Source: PALSA-600 sp963842335 (lineage in GTDB: Bacteria > Actinomycetota > Thermoleophilia > Gaiellales > Gaiellaceae). Taken from it: a stretch of 64,000 bases of DNA. The notes beneath the pieces were generated by a model. The model did not search any database. It was given only the letters and a program-made list of their open reading frames with translations, and had not been told where the DNA came from. This document shows, piece after piece, positions 33,326 to 41,414 of this stretch (positions are counted from its first letter, which is position 1; every line of letters begins with the position of its first letter). Both the position numbers and the translations under genes were made by a program. The DNA lies in the NCBI GenBank assembly GCA_963842335.1, contig CAWJGF010000011.1:186001-250000 (forward strand). The letters are read 5' to 3'.

Positions 33326-34549
33326 ATGACTCCGCGCAGTGCTCGAGCAGGAACGCTGATCCTCGGCGGCGGCTTCGCCGGCGCCTATGTCGCGAAGCTG
33401 CTCGGTGGAGCAGGCGCGACGATCGTCAGCAGCGAGAACTTCATGCTCTACACGCCGATCCTCCCGGAGGCTGCGTCGGGAACCCTCGAGCCACGTCACG
33501 TCGTCGTGCCGCTGCGCGTCATGTGCCCGCACGCCGAGCTCCTGCTCGGGCATGTCGTCGGGCTGGACGAGGCGTCCCGAACGGTGCAGGTCGAGACCGA
33601 AGCCGGCCCGGCGGCCGTCTCGTACGAGCAGCTGGTCGTGGCGCTCGGCGCGACCACGCGGACATTGCCGGTACCCGGGCTCGCCGAGCACGCCCTGCTT
33701 TTCAAGTCGCTCGAGGACGCGATCCGTCTCCGGAACCACGTCCTGCGCCGCCTCGAGCTCGCAACAGCCGGCGATGCCGAGCGACAGCTCACGTTCGTCT
33801 TCGTCGGAGCGGGCTACGCCGGTGTCGAAGCACTCGCCGAGCTCGCGGATCTGGTGCGCGATGCGCTCCGTTACTACCCGAGCCTGCGTGAGGTTGCGCA
33901 GCGGTGGGTGCTCGTCGACGCCGCACCGAAGATCCTGGCTGAGATCCCGCCACGGCTTGGTGACTACGCCGCGCACGAGCTCGCGCGACGCGGGGTCGAG
34001 ATCCGCACCAGCACGACGCTCGCGTCCGTCGACGCCAACGAGGCAGTCCTGTCGAACGGCGAGCGGATCCCGACGGCGACACTCGTCTGGACGGCGGGCG
34101 TGAAACCGAACCCGCTCCTTGGCGAGCTCGGGCTGCCGCTCGACGACCGCGGCCGCGTCGTCGTGGACGGCACGCTTCGCGTCGAAGGTCGTGAGCAGCT
34201 GTGGGCGCTCGGTGACTGCGCGCGGGTCCCGAACGCCATGACGCCGGGCGTCTTCGATCCGCCGACATGCCAACACGCCCTGCGCCAGGCAAGACGGCTC
34301 GCCAAGAACCTGCAAGGGGACGTGCAGCCCTACAGCTACCGCATGCTCGGCCAGGTCGCGACGCTCGGACGTTACAAGGGAATTGCGGACGTCCTTGGCC
34401 TGCGGCTGCGAGGCTTCCCCGGTTGGTTCGTCGCGCGGACGTACCACCTCTACCAACTGCCGCTCGCGACACGCAAGCTGCGGGTCCTCACCGACTGGAC
34501 GGTCGCGCTCGTCTTTCGGCGCGACGTCGTCGAGCTCGGAGATGTCTGA
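33326..34549 (+). CDS. ndh: Type II NADH dehydrogenase-like FAD oxidoreductase
   Basis: This 407-residue flavoprotein has two dinucleotide-binding motifs: TLILGGGFAGAYVAKLLGG near the N terminus and FVFVGAGYAGVEALAELAD near residue 155. It also has LVWTAGVKPNP and the FAD motif LWALGDCARVPN, with QHALRQARRLAKNL next. NDH-2 enzymes pass electrons from NADH to quinone at the membrane without pumping. The C-terminal region (FPGWFVARTYHLYQLP) may be the membrane-docking part. It follows the sigma factor by 9 bases. Confidence 0.88.
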   Translation: MTPRSARAGTLILGGGFAGAYVAKLLGGAGATIVSSENFMLYTPILPEAASGTLEPRHVVVPLRVMCPHAELLLGHVVGLDEASRTVQVETEAGPAAVSYEQLVVALGATTRTLPVPGLAEHALLFKSLEDAIRLRNHVLRRLELATAGDAERQLTFVFVGAGYAGVEALAELADLVRDALRYYPSLREVAQRWVLVDAAPKILAEIPPRLGDYAAHELARRGVEIRTSTTLASVDANEAVLSNGERIPTATLVWTAGVKPNPLLGELGLPLDDRGRVVVDGTLRVEGREQLWALGDCARVPNAMTPGVFDPPTCQHALRQARRLAKNLQGDVQPYSYRMLGQVATLGRYKGIADVLGLRLRGFPGWFVARTYHLYQLPLATRKLRVLTDWTVALVFRRDVVELGDV

Positions 34550-34589
34550 CGCCTTGCGCTCGTTCCTCGGGATCGACAGACTCGCGTGA
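34542..34589 (+). CDS. Possible 15-residue coupling ORF
   Basis: ATG at 34542 overlaps the ndh stop and runs 15 codons (MSDALRSFLGIDRLA) to a TGA that shares one base with the ATG of the next gene (TGATG). It may only pass ribosomes from ndh to the 68-residue gene. The tight overlaps on both sides are the sole evidence; it may not be a functional peptide. Confidence 0.35.
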   Translation: MSDALRSFLGIDRLA

Positions 34590-34795
34590 TGGGACTCAAA
34601 CAGTTCTTCCAGCGCTGGACGAAGGGCGAAGACGCACGTGCGTTCGAGCGGGCTGAGGAGGAGTCGCGAATGACGCCGCACGAACGGGACGTCGACCAGG
34701 AGGACTTCGAGGGGAAGAAGGACGACCTCGCAGCGGGCAGCCGCTTCAGGGGCGAGGCGGCGGAGGACGTCGCCGCCGACGACCTCGACGGGTAG
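34589..34795 (+). CDS. Small acidic hydrophilic protein
   Basis: This 68-residue protein has a short amphipathic start (MGLKQFFQRWTKGEDARAF) and a strongly charged, probably disordered remainder (RDVDQEDFEGKKDDLAAG). No family is recognised. It is linked to ndh through the 15-codon frame described above, suggesting co-translation. Codon third positions are GC-rich like the neighbours. Confidence 0.6.
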   Translation: MGLKQFFQRWTKGEDARAFERAEEESRMTPHERDVDQEDFEGKKDDLAAGSRFRGEAAEDVAADDLDG

Positions 34796-34902
34796 GCCGC
34801 GGCTCGGCTGGTGTTCTGGCGAGCGGTTGCGGTGCGGCTCGTAGTAGACGGCGTGCGCGGCTTGACGTAGGCTCGCCGCCAAATCGACGAGGAGGACATG
34901 CC

Positions 34903-35448
34903 ATGACGATGCGGCTGTCCCGCCCGCGGCACGGGAACCCGGTTGAAACGACGCAGGAACTGCGCGAGCTCGCGGCAGCGGTCTTGCAGGACGACGTCCA
35001 GACACTCGCGCGGACGACGGCGTATCTGCGACGGTCGTATCGGGTCGTGTTCATCGGCTACATCGCGATGATGGTGTTCGGAGTCGCGGCAACCGCCGCG
35101 GCGTTCGTGAAAGGCCTGACGGCTACTTCGATGGGCCAGGCCGCCGCGGCAATCGGGCTCGCCGGCCTGACGGTCGGCATCTTCGCGGCGTTCTTCGTAC
35201 AACGTCCGTCGGCGGCACTCGAACGGAACGCGATCTTCATGCCGTGGGTGTCGATCGTCCTCACGACCTTCTGGACGAGGCTGCTCTACCTCGACGATCC
35301 GGCGACCCTCGACGCGAAGCTCGGCCATGCGGCGAAGGAGGCCTCGGACGAGCTCAGCGCGATCGCGTTGCGTTACGCCGTCATCGACGGGAAGGAACTG
35401 GCCGTCGCGAAGGAGGCGTCACGGACTCATCCGGTGAAGCCGTCATGA
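34903..35448 (+). CDS. Membrane protein of unknown function with two helices
   Basis: This 181-residue protein has a soluble N-terminal part (TTQELRELAAAVLQDDVQTLAR). Two adjacent membrane helices (VVFIGYIAMMVFGVAATAAAF and AAAAIGLAGLTVGIFAAFFV) and a soluble C-terminal domain follow. It has a good GAGGAGG ribosome-binding site 8 bases before the ATG and a TAGGCT hexamer at 34870-34875, so this one has a leader. Its end overlaps the ligD end by six bases. Confidence 0.7.
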   Translation: MTMRLSRPRHGNPVETTQELRELAAAVLQDDVQTLARTTAYLRRSYRVVFIGYIAMMVFGVAATAAAFVKGLTATSMGQAAAAIGLAGLTVGIFAAFFVQRPSAALERNAIFMPWVSIVLTTFWTRLLYLDDPATLDAKLGHAAKEASDELSAIALRYAVIDGKELAVAKEASRTHPVKPS

Positions 35449-37785
35449 GAGCGACTTCAGCGCCTTCGAGAGCGATTGCCTCGTCGTGAGGAGACCGCCG
35501 TGGAGATCGCCGTGCGTCCGAACGCGCTCGAGTACGACGGGCATCGTGTAGATCGACGGGTTCAGCTTCTCGTTCACCTCGCTCCACGCGAGCGGCGTCG
35601 AGACCGGCGCGTTCGGCCTCGGCCGCACCGAGTACGCGGAGGCGATCGTCTTGCCTTCGCCGTTCTGGTTCGCGTCGATCAACACTCCGCGGCGGCGCGC
35701 CTTCACCCACTCCGTCGTCGCCAGCTTGGGGTGCAGGCGGGCGATCGCGCCTGCGACGTGCTCGGCGAACCGGCGCGTGTCTTCGTAGGTCGAGCGGCGG
35801 TCGAGCGGCACGAGCACGTGGAAGCCCTTGCCGCCCGAGGTCTTGGGGAACGACTCGAGCCCCAGCGCGTCGAGCAGCTCCTTCAGGATCAGCGCCACCT
35901 CGACGGTCTGCGACCACGGCACCTCGGGTGTCGGGTCGAGGTCGAAGAGCACGAAGTCCGGCCGGTCCGGCCTGTCGATCCGCGAGTACCAGCAGTTCAT
36001 GTCGATGCAGCCCATGTTCACCATCCAGAGGAGTGCGAGCTCGTCGTCGACGACAGGGAACTCGATCCACTTCCTCGCGCCCGATTTCTCGCGGGTCGAC
36101 ACGAGCGCGCGAAACCGTGGGATCCAGTCAGGCATGTGCGACGGGGCGTCCTTCTGGAAGAACGCCTTGCCATCCGCGCCGTCGGGATACCGGCGCATGG
36201 TGAACGGGCGCCCCTTCAGATGCGGAACGAGCACCGGCGCCACTGCTTGGTAGTAGGCAAGGAGGTCGCCTTTCGTGATCCCCTCGGCGGGCCAGAACAG
36301 CTTGTCGAGATTCGAAAGCCGCAGCTCGCGCTTGCCCTTGCGAATCGTGTCGGAGATCGGCCGCTCCTCGGTCACCTCGGCCGCGCTCTTGTCCTCACGG
36401 ATGCCGAGATAGGACGGATGCCGCAAATGGCGGTCGTGCGTCCACTCCCCGAACCGCACCTGGGCAACGAGCTGCGGTTCGACCCACTGGACGTCGCCCT
36501 TGCGCACCTTCGGCAACTTCGGGACGACCGCAAACGGCGAGGAGTCCCGGTGCAGCGGCCCGAGCAGCTTCAACAGCTTGGCGATTTCAGCGTCGTCGAA
36601 GCCGGTACCGACGTTGCCGACGTAGCGCAGCTCGGTTCCTTCGTTGACCGCGAGCACGAGCGAACCGAACGTGTCGGCGCGTCTGCCTGAGCCGCGCGTG
36701 TAGCCGGCAACGACGAACTCCTCGTTGTTCTCCGTCTTGACCTTCAGCCAGTCGCGCGAGCGCTTGCCCTGCTGATACGCGCTCGCTTTGCGCTTCGAGA
36801 TAACTCCCTCGAGCCCGCGCTCCTTCGCCACCTCGAACAGAGCGGCGCCGTCGTCGAAGTCGTCCGAGAAGCCGACGGCTGTCACTCGCCTGTCGAGCAG
36901 GCCGTGCAGCAGCTCCTTTCGTTCCTGGAGCGGCAGCTGAACGCGCGGCGCGCCGTCGAGTTCCAGCAGGTCGAAGGCGTAATAGACGAGCGGCCCCGAG
37001 CCTTGCTGCAGCTCGGAGAAGCTCGACTTGCCGGACGGGTCGAGGCGGCAGATCTCCCCGTCGACGACGGCGTTCGGGCTCTTCACCGCCTTCACGATGG
37101 CCTTCGCAACCTCGGGGAAACGACCGTTCAGGTCCTTGCCGTTGCGGGAGACGAGCTTGCATTCGCCGCCGCGGAGATACGCGAGCGCGCGGAAGCCGTC
37201 GAACTTCACCTCATGCGTCCAGTCGTCGCCCGACGGGATGCGGGTGTCGAGCGTTGCGAGCATCGGCGCGTACGTCGCGTGCACGACCCCGGTGCCGGTC
37301 TCGTCGTCGCTCCGCTTGATCAACAACCAGTTCTGTTCCTTCCCGTCCATGTGCGCAGGCACGAGCGACCATGTGCCGTTCAGGCGCTCGCCGTGCAGAC
37401 GAAACGTCAGGTTCCCGTTGCGCTTCTCCTCGAGCAGCTCGTACGTGCCGTTGTCCCAGATCTCGACGGTGCCCCCGCCGTACTGGCCCTTTGGAATCTC
37501 ACCGTGAAACGACGCGTACTCGAGGGGGTGATCCTCGACATGCACTGCGAGGGCCTTTGCGCCAGGCTCGAGTGGAACGCCCTTCGGCACCGCCCACGAC
37601 GCGAGCGCTCCCGCTCGCTCGAGGCGGAAGTCGTAATGGAGGCGGGTCGCGTCATGGCGCTGCACGACGAAGATCGGCTGCCTGCCACCCTTGCTCCCCC
37701 GATTGCCGCCACGCGGCTCCGCGCCGTCCACCGGCTCGGGCGTCAGCTTCGGATCGCGCTTGCGCTTGTACTCGGAGAGCGACAC
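35443..37785 (-). CDS. ligD: DNA ligase D (phosphoesterase-ligase-polymerase)
   Basis: This 780-residue multidomain NHEJ enzyme has three parts. The N-terminal phosphoesterase domain (about 35-155) shows QRHDATRLHYDFRLE and DHPLEYASFHGEIPKGQYG. The ATP-dependent ligase (about 175-480) has the AMP-lysine in HEVKFDGFRALAY (Lys194). The C-terminal primase-polymerase (about 500-780) includes FVLFDLDPTP and SGGKGFHVLVPL. It repairs double-strand breaks with Ku. The GTG start lies 3 bases after the ku stop, so the two are one operon. Confidence 0.96.
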   Translation of the reverse strand: MSLSEYKRKRDPKLTPEPVDGAEPRGGNRGSKGGRQPIFVVQRHDATRLHYDFRLERAGALASWAVPKGVPLEPGAKALAVHVEDHPLEYASFHGEIPKGQYGGGTVEIWDNGTYELLEEKRNGNLTFRLHGERLNGTWSLVPAHMDGKEQNWLLIKRSDDETGTGVVHATYAPMLATLDTRIPSGDDWTHEVKFDGFRALAYLRGGECKLVSRNGKDLNGRFPEVAKAIVKAVKSPNAVVDGEICRLDPSGKSSFSELQQGSGPLVYYAFDLLELDGAPRVQLPLQERKELLHGLLDRRVTAVGFSDDFDDGAALFEVAKERGLEGVISKRKASAYQQGKRSRDWLKVKTENNEEFVVAGYTRGSGRRADTFGSLVLAVNEGTELRYVGNVGTGFDDAEIAKLLKLLGPLHRDSSPFAVVPKLPKVRKGDVQWVEPQLVAQVRFGEWTHDRHLRHPSYLGIREDKSAAEVTEERPISDTIRKGKRELRLSNLDKLFWPAEGITKGDLLAYYQAVAPVLVPHLKGRPFTMRRYPDGADGKAFFQKDAPSHMPDWIPRFRALVSTREKSGARKWIEFPVVDDELALLWMVNMGCIDMNCWYSRIDRPDRPDFVLFDLDPTPEVPWSQTVEVALILKELLDALGLESFPKTSGGKGFHVLVPLDRRSTYEDTRRFAEHVAGAIARLHPKLATTEWVKARRRGVLIDANQNGEGKTIASAYSVRPRPNAPVSTPLAWSEVNEKLNPSIYTMPVVLERVRTHGDLHGGLLTTRQSLSKALKSLS

Positions 37786-37788
37786 GTC

Positions 37789-38598
37789 CTACGAAGCTTG
37801 CCGCTTCGCAGCCGCCTTGCGCGGCACGGTCTTGCGTTTCTTCTTCGTCTGGGCGACCGACTGGCGAAGCGCATCCATCAGGTCGACGACCTCGCCGCCC
37901 TCAGCCGGCTTGGGCTCAGGCAGTGTGTCGCCGTCGGCCTTCTTCTCCAGCAGATCGAGGAGCTGGTTGCGATAGCGGTCGTGATACTTGGTGGGCTCCC
38001 ACTTCGCAGCGAGGTTCTCGATCAGCGTCTTCGCCATCTCGACCTCGGCAGCGCGCACCTGCGGCGCAGGCGCATCCTCGGGCTTCCGGATCTCGTCGGC
38101 GTAGTACATCGTCTCCAGCACAAGCGACTTCCCCACCGGCCGCACGCAGGCGAGATGCTGCTTGTTACGGATGACCACCTTCGCGATCGCAACGCGGCCC
38201 GTCTCGCCGAGCGCTTTCACCAGCAACCGGTACGGCTTCTCGGCACCGTCCTGCGGCAGGAGGTAATAGGCCTTGCGAAAGTAGATCGGGTCGATCTCGT
38301 CGATCGAGACGAAATCGCAGATGTCGATCGAGTGCGTGAGCTCGATGTCGAGCCGGTCGATGTCCTCGTCGGTCAGCTCGACGAAGCTTCCCTTCTTGAC
38401 CTCGAACCCGCGGACGATCTCGTCGGCGTCGACGTGCTTGCCCGTCTCCTTCGACACCTTGTCGTAGCCGATCGGGCTCATGTCCCGGCGATCGAGGAAG
38501 TGGAACTTCAGCTCCTTCGACTCGGTGGCGCTGAAGAGCTTCACGGGTACCGAGACAAGGCCGAACGAGATGGAGCCTGACCAGATCGAGCGGGGCAT
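37789..38598 (-). CDS. ku: Non-homologous end-joining protein Ku
   Basis: This 269-residue bacterial Ku homodimer subunit begins RSIWSGSISFGLVSVPVKLFSA and has IDPIYFRKAYYLLPQ and LACVRPVGKSLVLETMYYADEIR. The C-terminal lysine-rich tail (QTKKKRKTVPRKAAAKRQ) is the DNA-binding and LigD-interacting end. It binds broken DNA ends and recruits LigD. The upstream 234-base region contains DnaA-box-like sites. Confidence 0.96.
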   Translation of the reverse strand: MPRSIWSGSISFGLVSVPVKLFSATESKELKFHFLDRRDMSPIGYDKVSKETGKHVDADEIVRGFEVKKGSFVELTDEDIDRLDIELTHSIDICDFVSIDEIDPIYFRKAYYLLPQDGAEKPYRLLVKALGETGRVAIAKVVIRNKQHLACVRPVGKSLVLETMYYADEIRKPEDAPAPQVRAAEVEMAKTLIENLAAKWEPTKYHDRYRNQLLDLLEKKADGDTLPEPKPAEGGEVVDLMDALRQSVAQTKKKRKTVPRKAAAKRQAS

Positions 38599-38832
38599 GC
38601 CCTCATTCTTTCCACAGAGCCCCGCCTTGAAAACGACAGAGCGAAACCGCGAGGTTTAAGGGCGCGGCTGCCGGGGACAAATTTTTGCAGAGCTTGATCA
38701 CCTGACGGGGGGTTAGGCGCTCGAGGCCCGCAACTGGCGGGCCTCGACGCGTTCAGAAGCGTCTTTTCCCCCGTTGAAAACCCTGTGGATGATGTGGAAA
38801 AACACCCGGAAGCGGGGGTTTTACCGGGATTC
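38599..38832. other. Intergenic region with DnaA-box-like sites and a hairpin
   Basis: This is a 234-base spacer, AT-richer than its surroundings, between accA (ending) and ku (starting). It holds TGTGGATGA (38784-38792) and TGTGGAAAA (38793-38801) side by side, each one base off the DnaA box on the minus-strand reading. TTTCCACA lies near ku (38609-38616). A perfect 10-bp stem TCGAGGCCCG/CGGGCCTCGA lies at 38721-38747. I see no coding frame. Confidence 0.55.
38721..38747 (-). terminator. Possible terminator hairpin after accA
   Basis: The perfect 10-bp stem TCGAGGCCCG/CGGGCCTCGA with a 7-base loop lies about 86 bases beyond the accA stop and ahead of ku. There is no U-run on the minus strand after it, so termination is plausible but not shown. 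Confidence 0.4.
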
Positions 38833-39768
38833 CTAGGCGAAGACGCCCATTCCGCGGAACTTCGCGCGGCGGCGACGCCGAAGCTCGACGCCGGGCGTGT
38901 CCTCGAGCTCCTCGAGCGAGGAGACGAGCGCCGCCTTCAGCAGGCGGGCGGCCTCGTCGTGGTCGAGCTGGGCGCCACCCTCCGGCTCGACGACGATCGC
39001 ATCGATCACGCCGAGCTCGAGGCAGTGCAGCGCGTCGGGCTTGAACGCCGCAGCGGCTTTCTTCGCCTCGCCGGCATCACGCCACAGGATCGCCGCACAA
39101 CCCTCGGGAGTGATCACCGAGTAGATGGCGTTTTCCTGCATCAGCACCCGATCGGAGACCGCGATCGCGATCGCGCCGCCCGAGCCACCTTCGCCGATGA
39201 TGCATGCCACAGTCGGGACCGTGAGCCGCGCCATCTCGGCCTGCGAACGCGCGATAGCACCGCCTTGACCATGCTGCTCGGCGGCGACGCCAGGGTAGGC
39301 GCCGGGAGTGTCGACGAGCGACACGAGAGGGAAGCCGAAGCGCTCGGCGATCTCCATCACGCGCATCGCCTTGTGGTAGCCCTCGGGGTAGGCCATGCCG
39401 AACTGCCGGTCGACGCGCTCCTTCACGTCGCGGCCCTTCTGGTGGCCGATCACAACAACGGTGCGGCCGTCGAGCTTCGCGATCCCCGTCACGAGCGCGC
39501 CGTCGTCGGCCCGGCCGCGGTCGCCGTGCAGCTCGACCCAGTCGTCGAGCATGCGGGCGACGTAATCCATCGTGTACGGCCTGTCGGGGTGCCGGGCAAG
39601 CTCGACCGAGTGCCAGATCGTCTCGTCGGTCGTGTCGGCGTTCAGACGGTCGAGTTGTGTGCGCAGACGCTCGGCCTCGCCCGCAACGCGGGCGCCGCGA
39701 AGGAGCGGTAGGCGTGAGAGGCCCGAGAGACGCCGGCGCAGCGAGAGCTCCTGATCCTGATCGGTCAA
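38833..39768 (-). CDS. accA: Acetyl-CoA carboxylase carboxyltransferase, alpha subunit
   Basis: This 311-residue AccA has DDWVELHGDRGRADDGALVTGIAKLDGRTVVVIGHQKG (listed as consecutive short motifs), YPEGYHKAMRVMEIAERF, VDTPGAYPGVAAEQHGQG and IGEGGSGGAIAIAVSDRV. With AccD it transfers CO2 from carboxybiotin to acetyl-CoA, the first step of fatty-acid synthesis. The start is TTG at 39768, which overlaps the accD stop (TTGA). Confidence 0.95.
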   Translation of the reverse strand: MTDQDQELSLRRRLSGLSRLPLLRGARVAGEAERLRTQLDRLNADTTDETIWHSVELARHPDRPYTMDYVARMLDDWVELHGDRGRADDGALVTGIAKLDGRTVVVIGHQKGRDVKERVDRQFGMAYPEGYHKAMRVMEIAERFGFPLVSLVDTPGAYPGVAAEQHGQGGAIARSQAEMARLTVPTVACIIGEGGSGGAIAIAVSDRVLMQENAIYSVITPEGCAAILWRDAGEAKKAAAAFKPDALHCLELGVIDAIVVEPEGGAQLDHDEAARLLKAALVSSLEELEDTPGVELRRRRRAKFRGMGVFA

Positions 39769-40601
39769 GCGAACAGCCTCAGCAGACGAGACAGATGCTC
39801 ACGCTGCTCGGAGCGTGGCACGATCGCGTCGAGATGGCCGAAGCGCAGGTTCTGCTCGGCGAGGCCGAAGTCGTCGGGAAGCTTCTCGCGGGTCGTCTGC
39901 TGCACCACGCGCGGACCGGTGAACGCAATCAGCGCACCAGGCTCGGCGATGGTCACGTCGCCGAGGGACGCAAACGACGCGAGCACTCCGGCCGTCGTCG
40001 GGTGGGCCATCACGGTGAGCATCGGCAGGTGGGCGTCGTGCAGGTCCTCGACCGCGCACACCGTCTTCGGCAATTGCATCAGCGAGAGAATCCCTTCCTG
40101 CATGCGCGCACCTCCCGACGAGGTGACCGCGATGAGCGGCACGGATCTGTCGATCGCGGAGTCGCAGGCTCTCGAGAACTTCTCGCCCACGGCGCTCCCC
40201 ATCGAGCCACCCATGAAGCTGAAGTCCATGACCGCAAGCTCGACCTGATGTCCGTCGAGCGATGCCTGCCCGACCACCATCGCCTCGCCGAGCCCTGTGT
40301 TGAGCTCCGCTTCTGCGAGCCGCTCGGCGTACGGGCGCAAGTCGAAGAACTCGAGTGGATCGTCCGACCGGATCTCGGTCGCCTCCTCGAGGAACGAGCC
40401 GGGATCGGCGTACCAGTCGATGCGGGCCAGGGCACTCATGGGGAAGTGGTGGCCGCAGTGGCCGCACACCCACAACGCCTCCTCGAGTTCGTCGTCGCGA
40501 TAGTGCGACCCGCACTTGGGGCAGGTGTTCGGGTGTTTCTTCTCGACCGGAGGTGGAGCGTGCTTATGCTCGACCTGGACGTCGATCCGGGCCTCAGACA
40601 T
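39765..40601 (-). CDS. accD: Acetyl-CoA carboxylase carboxyltransferase, beta subunit
   Basis: This 278-residue AccD has the N-terminal zinc ribbon NTCPKCGSHY and WVCGHCGHHFPMSA. The crotonase-like core shows VTSSGGARMQEGILSLMQ, MAHPTTAGVLASFASLGDV and GALIAFTGPRVVQQT. It pairs with AccA. TAAGCT lies 6 bases before the ATG (minus strand 40613 to 40608), marking the operon promoter. The fab genes lie about 3 kb away on the same strand in a separate unit. Confidence 0.95.
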   Translation of the reverse strand: MSEARIDVQVEHKHAPPPVEKKHPNTCPKCGSHYRDDELEEALWVCGHCGHHFPMSALARIDWYADPGSFLEEATEIRSDDPLEFFDLRPYAERLAEAELNTGLGEAMVVGQASLDGHQVELAVMDFSFMGGSMGSAVGEKFSRACDSAIDRSVPLIAVTSSGGARMQEGILSLMQLPKTVCAVEDLHDAHLPMLTVMAHPTTAGVLASFASLGDVTIAEPGALIAFTGPRVVQQTTREKLPDDFGLAEQNLRFGHLDAIVPRSEQREHLSRLLRLFA

Positions 40602-40613
40602 TGGCAGAGCTTA
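40602..40613 (-). promoter_or_regulatory. Leaderless promoter of accD-accA
   Basis: TAAGCT (40613 to 40608) is 6 bases from the accD ATG. There is no ribosome-binding site before the ATG. Confidence 0.5.
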
Positions 40614-40664
40614 GACCGCGCGCCCGGCCTCCACGGTTACACAGGCGCCCTTCACAGCCTGGGC

Positions 40665-41414
40665 TCAAAGACCTAGGGCGCGGCCGAGACGGGCGAGTGC
40701 GGCCTCGTTCCCGGCCGATGGACACAGACCCGTGAATCCGGCGCCCGACGGAAACGGGATCCGGGCAAGGAGGGCCTCGAGCAGGTCGAGCGGAATCCCC
40801 GCAGGCTCGGGCATGAAGACGTCGAGCTCGCCCGGCTCGACCGCGTCGCCGTCAATCGCCACGTACACGTGTTCCGGCAGGTCGCCCAGCTCCCGGCGGA
40901 TCCCGAACTCCGCGATGAAGTCCCGCTCGGGCGGGTCGAGGTTGCGCGCTCCGAGCAACGTGACGTCGGCGGCTGCCACATCACCTGCGTCGATCAGCAT
41001 CCGCAGGGGCATGCCCCAGGCGTTGCCGGACGGCGACGACGCCGGAGTGTTCAGGTCGCCGTGAGCGTCAATCCACACGAGTGCGATGCGGCCCTTGCGC
41101 CGTGCGAGCTCACGCGCCGCCCCGACGTGTGCGCAGCAACAGCCCCCGAGCACGAGCGGCCGCTCGGGGAGCTCACGCGCGAGCGCCTCGTTCTGGGCTT
41201 CCAGCGTCTCCTCTGCGACCACGGCCGCCTCGGGCCACGGGAGTGCCATGCCTGCGGCTTCCACCATCGCCTCACCGCCCGCGCCCCACGCGCGTGGGAC
41301 GCGGACGAGCCCGGCCGCGAAATCGCGGCCGCACGAATGGCACTGGTACTCGGACCCGATCGCGACCGCCGTGAGCGTGCGGCAGTCGGGACAGCGCGCG
41401 CGCAGCGCACTCAC
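40665..41414 (-). CDS. Zinc-ribbon/arginase-fold fusion protein of unknown activity
   Basis: This 249-residue protein has an N-terminal zinc ribbon (RCPDCRTL, then YQCHSCG; Cys8, 11, 25, 28) joined to a ureohydrolase (arginase) fold. It keeps the manganese motif VWIDAHGDLNTP (Asp116, His118, Asp120), SGNAWGMPL and AIDGDAVEPG (Asp188, Asp190). The first metal motif GGDHS is replaced by GGCCCAH. The arginase catalytic His (NxHG) is Trp. Classical arginase activity is therefore doubtful. The GTG start overlaps the acetyltransferase stop (GTGA). Confidence 0.8.
   Translation of the reverse strand: MSALRARCPDCRTLTAVAIGSEYQCHSCGRDFAAGLVRVPRAWGAGGEAMVEAAGMALPWPEAAVVAEETLEAQNEALARELPERPLVLGGCCCAHVGAARELARRKGRIALVWIDAHGDLNTPASSPSGNAWGMPLRMLIDAGDVAAADVTLLGARNLDPPERDFIAEFGIRRELGDLPEHVYVAIDGDAVEPGELDVFMPEPAGIPLDLLEALLARIPFPSGAGFTGLCPSAGNEAALARLGRALGL

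Noticed and set aside
32819..35005. A 728-residue minus-strand frame across the sigma factor, ndh and small genes
   Set aside because: It spans several well-supported plus-strand genes and their promoters and shows no domain, so it is a shadow frame.
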